Positions 7,647 through 15,233 of a stretch of 64,000 bases of DNA are shown here, one piece after another; the first letter of the stretch is position 1, and the number at the start of each line of letters is the position of its first letter. The notes under the pieces were generated by a model. The model was given only the letters and a program-made list of their open reading frames with translations. It had not been told where the DNA came from and did no database searches. The position numbers were made by a program, and so were the translations under genes. The DNA lies in contig JBAXQC010000006.1 of assembly GCA_037131955.1 (NCBI GenBank), forward strand, positions 8,943 to 72,942. Direction: 5' to 3'. This stretch comes from CAIMMJ01 sp037131955 (GTDB lineage: Bacteria; Bacteroidota; Bacteroidia; UBA4408).

Positions 7647-8756
7647 ATGGAAAAATTTGACCGAAAAATTCCGTATAACGATCTGCCATTGCTTCCACCA
7701 AAGGCAGATATAGAAACAAAACACATACTTCGAAAAACAATTTCGGCAGGACGAGTATTAGCTCAACTAAATGGGACTTTACTCAATTTACCTAACCCAA
7801 CACTTTTTTTAGACACCATTTATTTACAAGAAGCGAAAGCGAGCTCGGAAGTAGAGAACATTATTACAACAAATGATGAACTCTACAAATCATTGGTTGC
7901 CGACAGAAAAGTAGAAAATTCTGCAACAAAAGAAGTATTAAGCTACAAAGAAGCACTTTGGTTAGGGTTAGAAGAATTGAAATTAAAACCATTTATAACG
8001 ACCAATCTTTGTATCAAAATTGTTCAGTGCATTAAACAAAACAACACTTCAATAAGGAATACACCGGGAACTATATTGAGCACTAAACAAGGCGAAATAA
8101 TTTACACCCCGCCAAGTGGTGAACAGATTATACGTGAGAAATTAGCAAACTTAGAAAAGTTCATAAACAAACCTGCCCGCTCTGCAGGAGGGGATGATGC
8201 GATAGATCCTTTAATAAAAATGGCAATATTGCACTATCAATTTGAAGCGATACACCCATTCTCGGACGGTAACGGAAGAACAGGAAGAATTTTATTGTTA
8301 TTGTACCTAAAACTATCAGGCTTATTGAACACACCTGCAATTTATTTGAGTGAATATATCATCAAAAACAAAGTTGAGTATTATAGATGTTTGCGAGATG
8401 TAACCGAAAAAAACGAATGGGAAGATTACATTTTGTATATGTTGGATATGATTGAAGAAACTGCCAATAAAGGTTTGAAAACACTAAATAAAATTACAAC
8501 AACAATGGAAAAAACTGCAACCGAAATCAAAAACAAATTGCCAAAAGTTTACTCTAAAGACTTGATTGAGATTTTATTCCGTTTACCCTATACCAAACGT
8601 CAACACTTGATTGACGAAAATATTGGAAACTTAAAGACAGTTGGAAATTATTTGATAGCCTTAGAAGAAAACGGCTTTTTGAAATCAGAAAAAGTGGGGA
8701 AAGAGAAACTATACATAAACCAAAAACTATTAGAAATATTGGAAAACAAAGAATAG
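7647..8756 (+). CDS. Fic family protein (class II) with C-terminal winged-helix-like region
   Basis: Fic enzymes transfer AMP or another nucleotide monophosphate onto target proteins. The 369-residue product has an N-terminal Fic-associated domain (PYNDLPLLPP), the inhibitory motif SSEVEN at residues 66-71 (pattern [S/T]xxxE[G/N] before the Fic core, hence class II self-inhibition), and the catalytic loop HPFSDGNGRTGR at residues 203-214, intact with His203. The last ~80 residues (EILFRLPYTKRQHLIDENIG to the end) look like a winged-helix DNA-binding domain, a common arrangement in this family. It sits between two remnants of a protease gene and behind operator-like repeats, so recent arrival as a mobile accessory gene is likely. 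The target is unknown. Confidence 0.92.
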   Translation: MEKFDRKIPYNDLPLLPPKADIETKHILRKTISAGRVLAQLNGTLLNLPNPTLFLDTIYLQEAKASSEVENIITTNDELYKSLVADRKVENSATKEVLSYKEALWLGLEELKLKPFITTNLCIKIVQCIKQNNTSIRNTPGTILSTKQGEIIYTPPSGEQIIREKLANLEKFINKPARSAGGDDAIDPLIKMAILHYQFEAIHPFSDGNGRTGRILLLLYLKLSGLLNTPAIYLSEYIIKNKVEYYRCLRDVTEKNEWEDYILYMLDMIEETANKGLKTLNKITTTMEKTATEIKNKLPKVYSKDLIEILFRLPYTKRQHLIDENIGNLKTVGNYLIALEENGFLKSEKVGKEKLYINQKLLEILENKE

Positions 8757-8796
8757 CAGCCGATAACAACACTTGCTCAAAAGGCGGGGTTTATCA

Positions 8797-8913
8797 GCAG
8801 GTTCGTTGGAAGCTATTCCTATAGAAGACATGGATTTAATTATTAATCCCGCACAACTAAAATTAATAGTTAACCCAAACAATCACAATATTGCCGGAGC
8901 TTTGGTGGTTTGA
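8797..8913 (+). pseudogene. 3' remnant of the same clan AA aspartic protease gene
   Basis: This frame encodes 38 residues with no start codon: EAIPIEDMDLIINPAQ, then LIVNPNNHNIAGALVV and a stop. The block IPIEDMDL followed by a VNP turn is the C-terminal end typical of the protease family whose DTGA-bearing N-terminus is at 7362-7493. Both parts are on the same strand, in the right order and with family-like spacing inside each part, but they are 1.3 kb apart and the central ~50 residues are missing. The break coincides with the Fic gene. Confidence 0.65.
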
Positions 8914-8929
8914 TAAATTAAGTTTTTCA

Positions 8930-10444
8930 TCATTCTACCTTCACCACCTTTCTCCTGTTCGTTTCTCCTACCTCAGTTTGCACCTCCACAAAATACATTC
9001 CACTTGAAAAATCAGTTAAGTCTATTTTAGCAAAAGTGCTTTTGGTATTTTCTTGCAAAATTCTATTTCCATTAATAGTAAACACACTTACGTTTTTTAT
9101 TTCTTGGCTAGCATTGATGTAAAACACATTTTGGCTTGGGTTAGGAAAAATACTAAGTTCTTGCAACTCTTGTATATCTTCTAAACCCGTTAGTTGGCAA
9201 TCTTGCACAATACAGCCGTATTTGTCTGTTTTTACAAGCCAAGCACGATAGGGACCAATGCTGTCTGTACTATAATACTGTGTATAACCAACACATAAAA
9301 AACCACTATCAGGGGTTTGGGTAAAATCTAAAAACCCATTAAACGAAGTGTCTGAATTAAAATACTCATAGTTATATTCAAAAATAAAATTTCCTTCAGT
9401 ATCATATTTTCTTAAATGTGCTATTTTACCTGATTGACCATACCTTCCTTTATCCCCCACAGAATAAAAATAATTATTACTTAACCTAAAACCAGTTGAA
9501 GCATAACCAAGAATTCCATCATTATAATCTTTTTGCCAAATAACATTTCCATTTTTATCAGTTTTGAAAATGGCAGGATACTTTTCTTCACCATCTAAAA
9601 TACTGTTATATTTATAAAGCATAGCTTCAAAAATTAAAGTACTGTCTTCCATTTCTACAATTCCAGATATTCCACTATTTTGCTGCAAGCTACCTCCATA
9701 CCTATTGTACCATAACTGATTTCCCAACGAATCTATTTTAATTAATGTAGGTCTGTAAACAGAACCGGTTCCTGTTCCGGGATTAAAAAAAGTATAAGAG
9801 TTTAGTAAGTAATTGCCATCCAAGGTTTGCTGCACACCCAAATTTAAGCCTCTATCAGTAAAGGTAAACAACTTTGTCCAGAGCACATTTCCAAGGGTAT
9901 CTAATTTCATTGCCAAGGGATATTCGTCCCAAGGATTAGTGCCACCAACAGGGTATTTGCTTCTGCCACCTACTGCTAAAATGGTATGGTCTGGCATTTC
10001 AATTGCTTCTATAATTCTCCAATTGTAGGTGTTGTCTCCTACATTGAAAAATGCTAAGGAGTCTCCTTGTAAATTATATGTTGCAATTATACCCTTAGAG
10101 TTACCATTGTAGGTTTGTAAACCAAATGAGTAAATTTTTGTGGAATCCCTGTTAAAATGAGTTTTGCCTCTTGTTGTATAAATATTTCCATAAGTGTATC
10201 TCTTTTGATTGGTCATCTCAAAATTCTCATTAAATACAATAAAATTATTAGCAAACTCGCTATTAGTAAGTATTGATGGCATAAATAAATAATATGAATT
10301 GTTTTTATTTAATAAAGAATAGTAATAATTACTGCTAAAATCTGCAGTGTCTAACCTATTAATGTAATTTTCTTGAGAAAAAACAATTTTATTTATGCAA
10401 AATAAACTTAATGTAAAAACAAAGAAATACTTTAATGATCCCAT
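8930..10444 (-). CDS. T9SS-secreted protein with propeller-like repeats and type A sorting domain
   Basis: A 504-residue surface or extracellular protein of unknown role. A signal peptide (VFTLSLFCINKIVFSQ) ends near residue 23. The body has repeated units of about 50-60 residues with LDTLGNVLW, IDSLGNQLW and TDKNGNVIW, the signature of Bacteroidota delta-60/propeller-like secreted proteins. The last ~80 residues, from LSIFPNPSQNVFYI to RRKVVKVE, form a type A T9SS sorting domain, which directs transport through the SprA system and anchoring or release. Similar proteins are numerous and poorly characterised. ATG start; the T9SS remnant just upstream on the same strand may be an older relative. 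Confidence 0.85.
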   Translation of the reverse strand: MGSLKYFFVFTLSLFCINKIVFSQENYINRLDTADFSSNYYYSLLNKNNSYYLFMPSILTNSEFANNFIVFNENFEMTNQKRYTYGNIYTTRGKTHFNRDSTKIYSFGLQTYNGNSKGIIATYNLQGDSLAFFNVGDNTYNWRIIEAIEMPDHTILAVGGRSKYPVGGTNPWDEYPLAMKLDTLGNVLWTKLFTFTDRGLNLGVQQTLDGNYLLNSYTFFNPGTGTGSVYRPTLIKIDSLGNQLWYNRYGGSLQQNSGISGIVEMEDSTLIFEAMLYKYNSILDGEEKYPAIFKTDKNGNVIWQKDYNDGILGYASTGFRLSNNYFYSVGDKGRYGQSGKIAHLRKYDTEGNFIFEYNYEYFNSDTSFNGFLDFTQTPDSGFLCVGYTQYYSTDSIGPYRAWLVKTDKYGCIVQDCQLTGLEDIQELQELSIFPNPSQNVFYINASQEIKNVSVFTINGNRILQENTKSTFAKIDLTDFSSGMYFVEVQTEVGETNRRKVVKVE

Positions 10445-10455
10445 AAAAGAATTAA

Positions 10456-10929
10456 TTAATTTTCAATAATTAATTTATGATAATGGCTGTCAAATCTCAC
10501 AAAATATAATCCTGGTTTAATTTCAGATACATCAATTTTTATAGAGCTTGGGTTTGCTTTTATACTTTTTATTATTTTGCCATTTGTATCAGTTATTACA
10601 ATATCTTGATTTATATTTTCAACTTGAATGTTTACAAAGTCCTTTGCAGGATTGGGAGATATTAGTAAAGAATTTGCAAGTACATTTTTTGAATTAAATT
10701 GCACTAAATTGTTTTCTATTTCTTCTTTTTGAGCCTCGTTACCATGTTGTGCCATTCGAGAAGAATTGTTTGAATTGCCAATTAAATTTTCTTTATAAAA
10801 ATACTGCATAAAGCCTTTGGCTTTTGCGGCAGCTTTGTTGTTGTGGTTTTATGCAAAATCTCTAATAATATCTTTTTCTGTTTTCTCTAATTGGTAAGGA
10901 TTTTTCTGATTGCTGTATAGTTCTATCAT
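10456..10929 (-). pseudogene. Nonsense-mutated remnant of a T9SS cargo gene
   Basis: The intact 3' part (ATG at 10809) encodes 117 residues ending in a type A T9SS sorting domain (LLISPNPAKDFVNIQ to YHKLIIEN), but has no signal peptide. In the same frame, reading continues upstream through a TAA at 10851-10849 into NHNNKAAAKAKGF and, before the stop, MIELYSNQKNPYQLEKT plus KDIIRDFA from an ATG at 10929. The segment therefore looks like the end of a longer secreted protein, cut off at its 5' side and broken by at least one nonsense change. No export signal remains, so the sorting domain cannot be used. Confidence 0.6.
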
Positions 10930-11134
10930 TTGGTTTTTTTTGATATCACCTTCTAAACATTGTTTTTAAATTTTAAATAAATATAAATACACTTTCTTGA
11001 ACTTGCTAACATTTGATGTTAAATTTTTTGCTTTCATTCAAAATGAGAAATTTTATATCAATCATTTAAAGCTAACAAACCAAAAAAACTTTAAACTTGC
11101 TAAACAATTTGCATTACAATTGTTTTTACTAAAT

Positions 11135-11626
11135 ATGGTTACCATCCACGAAAATCTAAAATCTCTCCTAGAAAAAATTCCCGACCCGGAAATTCCGGTG
11201 CTTACTATTTTAGATTTAGGTGTAATAAGAAAAGCCACAGAAAATGAAAATGGCGAAGTAGAAATTACCATAACGCCAACCTATAGTGGTTGCCCCGCCA
11301 TGAAACAAATGGAGTATGAAATAAGGAACGTTTTAGAAATAAATGGGTATAAAAAAATTACAATAAATACGGTTTATTCTCCGGCTTGGACTACCGATTG
11401 GATACCCGATGAAGCACTAGAGAAATTGCGTAAATATGGTATTTCACCACCAGAAAAAACATCACAAGACAAACTAAGTATTTTAGGTAAATCAAAAATT
11501 GTAAAATGTCCACAGTGTGGTTCTGCTAATTCCGAAATGGTAAGCCAGTTTGGCTCTACTGCTTGCAAGGCATTGTATAAATGCAAAGATTGTTTAGAGC
11601 CCTTCGATTATTTTAAGTGTATTTAA
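11135..11626 (+). CDS. paaD: Phenylacetyl-CoA epoxidase accessory subunit PaaD
   Basis: PaaD is thought to help mature or repair the metal centre of the PaaABCE epoxidase that starts aerobic phenylacetate breakdown. The 163-residue product has a MIP18/DUF59 domain (KIPDPEIPVLTILDLGVI, then PTYSGCPAM) and a C-terminal zinc-ribbon-like part with cysteines in KCPQCGS, TACKALYKCKDC and a last Cys at the end, as in PaaD. I start at the ATG at 11135; upstream in-frame sequence to 10997 is AT-rich and unlike the family. paaA is 0.7 kb away on the opposite strand. The 3' end overlaps the convergent gene by 4 bp. Confidence 0.9.
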   Translation: MVTIHENLKSLLEKIPDPEIPVLTILDLGVIRKATENENGEVEITITPTYSGCPAMKQMEYEIRNVLEINGYKKITINTVYSPAWTTDWIPDEALEKLRKYGISPPEKTSQDKLSILGKSKIVKCPQCGSANSEMVSQFGSTACKALYKCKDCLEPFDYFKCI

Positions 11627-12150
11627 GCACACTTTTTTTTCCTTTCTTTTTTTATTCTTGTGATCAGGTCATCTTTTGAAAAATCAAAAAAGTCTAAGGT
11701 CTTGGGGTCGTAACGCAAATCCATAATGGGTATGGTTTTTAAAAATGTAAAATCTTGGCATTTATTCTTGGGCTTAAACATGCTAGATTCAATATCATAG
11801 GGAATATTTACATGATCTTCTTTTTTGTATTTCCAATTCAAATAGTCGATATTTCTGGTATCAATTAAAATTATTTTTTCTGTGTAACCAGCTGTTGCAG
11901 TAAATACAATTTTGTAGCTTTTTTCTTTGTAAAACACATAACTAAATTTGCCCGATTCATCTGTGTTTACAGTTTTTATTAAGGTATCGTTTACAAAAAT
12001 ATTTACAGGAAGCTCTGCAACATCTTTTTTAGTGTCTAAGTCAAAAACATGAAATTTAAAGGGGAGTTTTACGTCTTGCGTTTGAGAAAAAACAAGTGAA
12101 CACCACAAAATAAAAAAAACACCAATAGTAATCTTAAAAAGTATTTTCAT
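11623..12150 (-). CDS. Exported protein of unknown function
   Basis: I do not recognise this 175-residue protein. The ATG at 12150 gives a clean signal peptide (KILFKITIGVFFILWCSLVFSQ); an ATG at 12177 would add nine residues. The segment after it (FKFHVFDLDTKKDVAELPVNIFVND) and TVNTDESGKFSYVFYK resemble a carboxypeptidase-regulatory-like beta sandwich, often found in Bacteroidota envelope proteins. The C-terminus is rich in Lys and Arg. It ends convergently with paaD, overlapping by 4 bp, and has no partner on its strand within 150 bp. Confidence 0.65.
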   Translation of the reverse strand: MKILFKITIGVFFILWCSLVFSQTQDVKLPFKFHVFDLDTKKDVAELPVNIFVNDTLIKTVNTDESGKFSYVFYKEKSYKIVFTATAGYTEKIILIDTRNIDYLNWKYKKEDHVNIPYDIESSMFKPKNKCQDFTFLKTIPIMDLRYDPKTLDFFDFSKDDLITRIKKERKKKCA

Positions 12151-12339
12151 TATTGGATATAAATCTCTTAAGCCCAAACAAAAAAATTATCTTCTAACAT
12201 TTTTGATGTATTAAATAAACAACAAATTTGTAATACAAGCTATTTAAAAATGTAAATGAACAATTTTAAATTATAAATGGTAGTAACAATAATTGAAAAA
12301 AATCCTCAGGAATTTTTGTGTTTCAATTCTCGAAATAAT

Positions 12340-13275
12340 TTATGCAGCAACAGTTTTTCTTTGTTTTGCTGCATAAGCCATTGCTGCTTCTCTTACCCAA
12401 GCTCCATCGCTGTGTGCTTTCTGACGGGTGTTTAATCTTTCTATGTTACAAGGGCCATTTCCTTTTATTACACTAAAAAACTCGTCCCAATTTATTTTGC
12501 CGTAATCGTAATGACCTCTTTCTGCATTCCATTTTAAATCTTTATCAGGAACTACTAGTCCTGCAAATTCGGCTTGCGGCACTGTTCTATCTATAAATCG
12601 TTGACGGAGTTCGTCGTTAGATTCTAATTTCACTCTCCATTTTACCAAATCGGCACTGTTGGGCGACATATCATCTGGCGGACCAAACATCATAATTGAA
12701 GGCCACCACCATCTGTTTAATGCATCTTGCGCCATTTCTTTTTGCTCTTTGGTTCCTTTGGCCATAGATAAAATTAACTCGTAGCCCTGACGATTGTGGA
12801 AGCTTTCTTCTTTACAAATTCTAATCATTGCTCTTGAATAAGGGCCGTAAGAACCACGTGCCAACATGGTTTGATTCATGATAGCTGCACCATCTACCAA
12901 CCAACCTATTGCTCCAATATCTGCCCAATTTAATGAAGGATAATTAAAAATACTCGAATATTTTGCTTTGCCAGTTAACAATTGATCCAATAATTCTTCG
13001 CGGTCTATACCTAATGTTTCTGCGGCACTGTACAAATAAAGTCCATGACCTGCTTCGTCTTGTACTTTTGCCAATAAAATAGATTTTCTTCTTAGACTTG
13101 GTGCTCTTGTTATCCAATTGCCTTCGGGCAACATTCCCACAATCTCTGAGTGAGCATGCTGAGAAATCATTCTTATCAGTTGCTTTTTATAGTTTTCAGG
13201 CATCCAATCTTTTGGTTCAATTTTTAAACCTTTGGCTAACTTGTCTTCAAAAATTTTTTCTTGATTTGTTTCCAT
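12340..13275 (-). CDS. paaA: 1,2-phenylacetyl-CoA epoxidase catalytic subunit PaaA
   Basis: Catalytic di-iron subunit of the PaaABCE multicomponent oxygenase, which epoxidises the ring of phenylacetyl-CoA. The 311-residue length is standard. Conserved parts include the N-terminal region APSLRRKSILLAKVQDEAGHG with its metal-ligand Glu and His, the CKEESFHNRQG block carrying a second ligand set, and RWWWPSIMMFGPPDD. The partners paaB, paaC and paaE are not in the window; paaD is on the opposite strand 0.7 kb away, and paaZ is 10 kb away. It follows scoB by 32 bp on the same strand, so the two are likely co-transcribed. Confidence 0.95.
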   Translation of the reverse strand: METNQEKIFEDKLAKGLKIEPKDWMPENYKKQLIRMISQHAHSEIVGMLPEGNWITRAPSLRRKSILLAKVQDEAGHGLYLYSAAETLGIDREELLDQLLTGKAKYSSIFNYPSLNWADIGAIGWLVDGAAIMNQTMLARGSYGPYSRAMIRICKEESFHNRQGYELILSMAKGTKEQKEMAQDALNRWWWPSIMMFGPPDDMSPNSADLVKWRVKLESNDELRQRFIDRTVPQAEFAGLVVPDKDLKWNAERGHYDYGKINWDEFFSVIKGNGPCNIERLNTRQKAHSDGAWVREAAMAYAAKQRKTVAA

Positions 13276-13307
13276 ATTTTCTAATAACAGAATTTCTTTT
13301 TTTTTGT

Positions 13308-13964
13308 TTAATTAATTACCATTTCAGGAATTTCACCTTCAACAATTAGTTTACCCAATGTTGCATTTTTAATTTGCTCTACACTAATTCCAGGAGCTCT
13401 TTCTAATAACTTAAAACTGCCATTTACAATTTCTATAACCGCTAATTCGGTAACTATTTTTTTTACACATTTAACGCCTGTTAGAGGAAGAGTACATTTA
13501 GGCAATAGTTTAGATTCGCCTGCTTTGTTTACATGCTGCATGGCAACAATAATATTTTTTGCACTTGCCACTAAATCCATTGCGCCACCCATTCCTTTTA
13601 CCATTTTACCAGGAATTTTCCAATTTGCTATATCGCCTTCTTGGCTTACTTCCATTGCTCCCAGCACTGTAAGCTGAACATGTTCGCCACGAATCATTCC
13701 AAAACTTGCGGCCGAATCAAAAAATGATGAACCGGGAATAGTAGTTATTGTTTGCTTTCCTGCATTTATTAAATCCGGATCAACCTCATCTTCGTAAGGG
13801 AAAGGTCCCATACCCAACAAACCATTTTCGCTTTGCAAAACAACATTTATTCCGTGTGGGATGTAGTTTGCTACTAATGTGGGAATTCCAATTCCTAAAT
13901 TAACATAAAATCCTTCTTGTAATTCTTGTGCAATTCGTTTAGCAATTCCATTTTTGTCTAGCAT
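13308..13964 (-). CDS. scoB: 3-oxoacid CoA-transferase subunit B
   Basis: Beta subunit of a CoA-transferase that moves CoA between succinyl-CoA or acetyl-CoA and 3-oxoacids such as acetoacetate. The 218-residue length is normal for a separate B subunit. The glycine-rich start VNLGIGIPTLVANYIP and the catalytic motif SENGLLG with Glu46 are both present, as are PGSSFFDSAASFGMIRGEH and KGMGGAMDLV. The A subunit would normally be adjacent and upstream, but the upstream gene is a glycosyltransferase, so scoA must be elsewhere. It shares a transcript with paaA; in phenylacetate catabolism 3-oxoadipyl-CoA chemistry makes this pairing sensible. Exact substrate is uncertain. Confidence 0.88.
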   Translation of the reverse strand: MLDKNGIAKRIAQELQEGFYVNLGIGIPTLVANYIPHGINVVLQSENGLLGMGPFPYEDEVDPDLINAGKQTITTIPGSSFFDSAASFGMIRGEHVQLTVLGAMEVSQEGDIANWKIPGKMVKGMGGAMDLVASAKNIIVAMQHVNKAGESKLLPKCTLPLTGVKCVKKIVTELAVIEIVNGSFKLLERAPGISVEQIKNATLGKLIVEGEIPEMVIN

Positions 13965-13980
13965 TTTTTTGATGTTTTTA

Positions 13981-13988
13981 CAAATATA
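13981..13988 (-). promoter_or_regulatory. Putative -7 box for scoB-paaA
   Basis: TATATTTG on the minus strand is a full match to TAnnTTTG and ends 16 nt before the scoB ATG. The nearest TTG upstream is at 15 nt spacing, shorter than usual. Confidence 0.45.
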
Positions 13989-13997
13989 AATTATTTA

Positions 13998-15233
13998 TCA
14001 ATTCAATAAATTTTGATTTTGCCTATTCACAATTCCAAGTGTAGATTGGTTGGGGATAGAATAAATTACTTGGCTTGAAGTTTTTTCTATGTTGTCTTCT
14101 TGCTTGTTCAATAATTTCTTAACCAAAGAATATACTTCTTGGGTTGAAATTAATTTCATGCACACATTGTTACCGTTGCAAGGTGCAACTTCAAAATCAT
14201 GCACACAAGGGCTGCAATAAACTTGTTTGTAAATTATATAAGATTTTGAGCTTTTGCCATATTGCTCCGGAGAGCAAGGGCCAAACAAGCAAACAATGGG
14301 AGTGTTAGTTGCAAAGGCCAAGTGCATAGGACCAGTATCATTACTAATCATAAGTGTTGCATTTTTTATAATTGCTATTAATTCCTCTAAACTAGTAGAC
14401 CCTGCAGTATTTATTACTCTTTTGTTTGCAATTATTTGATTAATATTTTCTGTGTATTCATACTCATTTTTACTTCCAATCAAAATAATTTCATAGTCTT
14501 CAAAATCATTTAAAAGGTTATTTATGAGTGATACAAAATTACTGGAATCCCACCTTCTCTCTAACCTTAAATCAGAAGCATTTGGGTTGATAACAATATA
14601 TTTTGATGAAATATAATTTGGCAAAGAATTTATTTCGCTAAAGCTGTAAAGTTCAGAATTTTGGGTATCGCAATTTAAGAGTTTTGCAATTTGCAGGTAT
14701 ACATTTGCTATAGGTAATTTAGAATTAAAAAACATCATGTGAGTATAAATTCCCATTCTAAAAGAGCTAGACCTTAAATAAAATCCTATTCTGTTTTTTG
14801 ATAAGGTAAACAAGGTAAATAATGTGCTAAAGTCTGAGTAGATTTCTAAATCAATAAAAACTTGAGGTCTTATCTTTATCAACGAAAGTAAAGCTTTGGT
14901 GCAACTGTATGCAAATGCAAAAAGACCTTTATCGTTAAGCAAAATTATTTTGTTGATAGGTTTAATGGTCTCAAGAATTTTTTTGTTGGCAACAGTACTT
15001 ACAAATATTATTTGAGCATTAGGATATTTTTTCCTTAGAGCATCAATCATTGGTGTAGCCTGAACAATGCTTCCCATGCCTTTGAATTTGCATATTGCAA
15101 TTGTTCTAAAATCTCTGTCTAAATTGTGATCAATAAATAAAATTTTACCCAGAAATCGTACAAAAAAATTTAAAATGTAAGCAAAAGGTTTTGCTAAAAA
15201 TTTGTCTAAAAAAAGTTGGCTTTTGGTATTCAA
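13998..15233 (-). CDS. Glycosyltransferase family 9 (heptosyltransferase-like)
   Basis: GT9 enzymes add heptose or related sugars from nucleotide donors to lipopolysaccharide or other envelope glycans at the cytoplasmic face. The 411 residues show the GT9 N-domain (ICKFKGMGSIVQATPMIDALRKKYP) and the donor-site block ISNDTGPMHLAFATNTPIVCLFGP with PEQYGK, followed by a Cys-rich CSPCVHDFEVAPC stretch. The start is TTG at 15233, and its TTGA overlaps the stop of the large membrane protein upstream, a sign of translational coupling. No other LPS genes are near. The sugar and acceptor are unknown. Confidence 0.88.
   Translation of the reverse strand: MNTKSQLFLDKFLAKPFAYILNFFVRFLGKILFIDHNLDRDFRTIAICKFKGMGSIVQATPMIDALRKKYPNAQIIFVSTVANKKILETIKPINKIILLNDKGLFAFAYSCTKALLSLIKIRPQVFIDLEIYSDFSTLFTLFTLSKNRIGFYLRSSSFRMGIYTHMMFFNSKLPIANVYLQIAKLLNCDTQNSELYSFSEINSLPNYISSKYIVINPNASDLRLERRWDSSNFVSLINNLLNDFEDYEIILIGSKNEYEYTENINQIIANKRVINTAGSTSLEELIAIIKNATLMISNDTGPMHLAFATNTPIVCLFGPCSPEQYGKSSKSYIIYKQVYCSPCVHDFEVAPCNGNNVCMKLISTQEVYSLVKKLLNKQEDNIEKTSSQVIYSIPNQSTLGIVNRQNQNLLN

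Noticed and set aside
10997..11134. N-terminal extension of PaaD from 10997
   Set aside because: The residues are Phe/Asn/Lys-rich and unlike PaaD; the family start fits the ATG at 11135.
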